The notes under the pieces are model-generated. The model made no database searches, was not told where the DNA came from, and saw nothing but the letters and a program-made list of their open reading frames with translations. This document shows, in pieces, positions 63,173 through 64,000 of a stretch of DNA of 64,000 nt (position 1 is its first letter; every line of letters starts with the position of its first letter). Both the position numbers and the translations under genes were made by a program. The stretch is from Ornithodoros turicata (Eukaryota > Arthropoda > Arachnida > Ixodida > Argasidae): assembly GCF_037126465.1 (NCBI RefSeq), contig NC_088204.1:64851807-64915806 (forward strand), in the 5' to 3' direction.

Positions 63173-64000
63173 CGTTACTTTGGAAAGGCATTCACTTCGT
63201 GTCAGTGCTTACCAACAAGAAAATCACATTTCGTGCCGGTATTCCGCTGGCATCGTTGCAATCATACGTGCGTTTTCGACTATTTTGTAAATTAATTTGT
63301 TTCCTGGCGCCACCACTTGTGCTGAAGTCGCGAAAATGGATAGCGCATGTAGCGCCATCTGTGCCAATTGGAAGTCACTTTTTGTGTGCTTTTTTTCGTT
63401 GTAGGTGGCGGCAGTGTTCTTTGTGTATTATTGTGTGCCTCATTTGCGGAGCAAAAGAGGAGTGCTTTTCTAATCTATTTCAGTTATGATGCCTCAAGGT
63501 ATTTATATTAACGTTTCTCGCTGATACTATTCCGTTTTGAAAAGTTTGACATGCACGCAATTAAGTGATACGGGGATCCTGAAGCGATGAAGTGAACTGT
63601 GTAGGCCTAATCAGACTTTTAGTTCGCGGCGATGTTTTTTGTCACGTTTTTGCGATGCGAGAAAGCGTCGCAGCTTTCATTTAAGGAGCCGAAAACTTAA
63701 CGTGTTCTAATATCATTGTACGTAACGCTTGTATTTTCGTCCGGGCTTTGGACTACACGAAATAAAAAAGGTTGTGTGTGTTCGGTGTGTTTGTCGAGCA
63801 CATGTGATTGCCCCGGGCCGGCTACCTAGGCCTATCTTGACGTGGGTTCATTCCAGAGACAATGGCTTCCGGACACTCTCGATAACATTTCTGCGGCTTG
63901 CAGTCCTTTGGAAGGTCATCTCATGTTAGCTGGCTTGGGTCCCTTGAATTCTCGTCTTTTTCCCGACTCCTGTATGGTGAATGCGTGTACGTCTGCGCGC
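63173..64000. other. anonymous flank, possible 3' UTR
   Basis: No coding signal. A GGCGCCACCACTTGTGC / TAGCGCCATCTGTGCC text (63306-63365) resembles short repeat ends. AATAAA at ~63761 may serve the frame at 61946-63172. Confidence 0.3.

Overview
The window looks like repeat-dense chromosomal DNA of an arthropod, most probably a tick. That identification is inference. It rests on several tRNA-derived SINE copies of the kind known from ticks (Ruka-like, with a recognisable B box), a Penelope-like element with a GIY-YIG endonuclease, an RNase-H-bearing LINE family and an animal Polinton (Maverick/adintovirus-type element). I see no rRNA, no convincing functional tRNA, no CRISPR and no clear multi-exon host gene. 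Nearly everything recognisable is a mobile element, most of it broken and much of it nested.

Region 1 (1-8370) is the capsid half of a Polinton. On the minus strand, running inward from a ~1.06 kb terminal inverted repeat (TIR), lie a 93-aa basic/acidic protein, a deleted packaging ATPase, two small conserved Polinton proteins, a DDE integrase with a C-terminal chromodomain, a broken penton-like minor capsid gene, a small basic core-like protein, the double-jelly-roll major capsid protein and an adenain-type cysteine protease. Several neighbours overlap through ATGA stop/start junctions. Two plus-strand small genes follow at 637-1277. Region 2 (15986-27649) is the polymerase half of a second, or rearranged, Polinton. 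It has a TIR homologous to the first but facing it, a small gene starting just inside the TIR, a protein-primed family B DNA polymerase pseudogene on the minus strand, and two small genes, one paralogous to the gene at 891 and one to the gene at 17171. Each TIR carries the same inward-facing TATA box. The two TIR outer ends face each other across 7.6 kb of other repeats.

The polymerase is split by a 5.3 kb insertion (21022-26320). It consists of two 5'-truncated Ty1/copia elements joined head to head, each outer edge being the U5 end of an identical-length 192-bp LTR, with an 8-of-9 flanking repeat. Between the Polinton halves lie a triplicated unknown repeat (8424-10860), a 1.2 kb hAT-type element with a perfect 8-bp target duplication (11989-13180), a perfect 44-bp palindrome (14376-14419), and a head-to-head pair of Penelope endonuclease fragments (14511-15521).

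The right half is a nest of transposons. A LINE is interrupted by a Penelope-like element (28680-32240). There are minisatellites (32930-34440), several hAT-type non-autonomous elements with 8-bp duplications (37336-38063, 45535-46735, 49264-49848, 60002-60817) and a hAT transposase tail (39508-39699). A mariner D34D copy (43279-44553) and BEL/Pao (50702-51253) and Ty3/gypsy (58707-60950) fragments are also present. A P-superfamily-like element with a THAP exon (52550-55859) is nested in an older element with ACGTTGC-rich ends (51764-57349). A MITE family with CAATAGACCT ends occurs in both intact and rearranged form. The only long open frame I cannot assign to a transposon is at 61946-63172.
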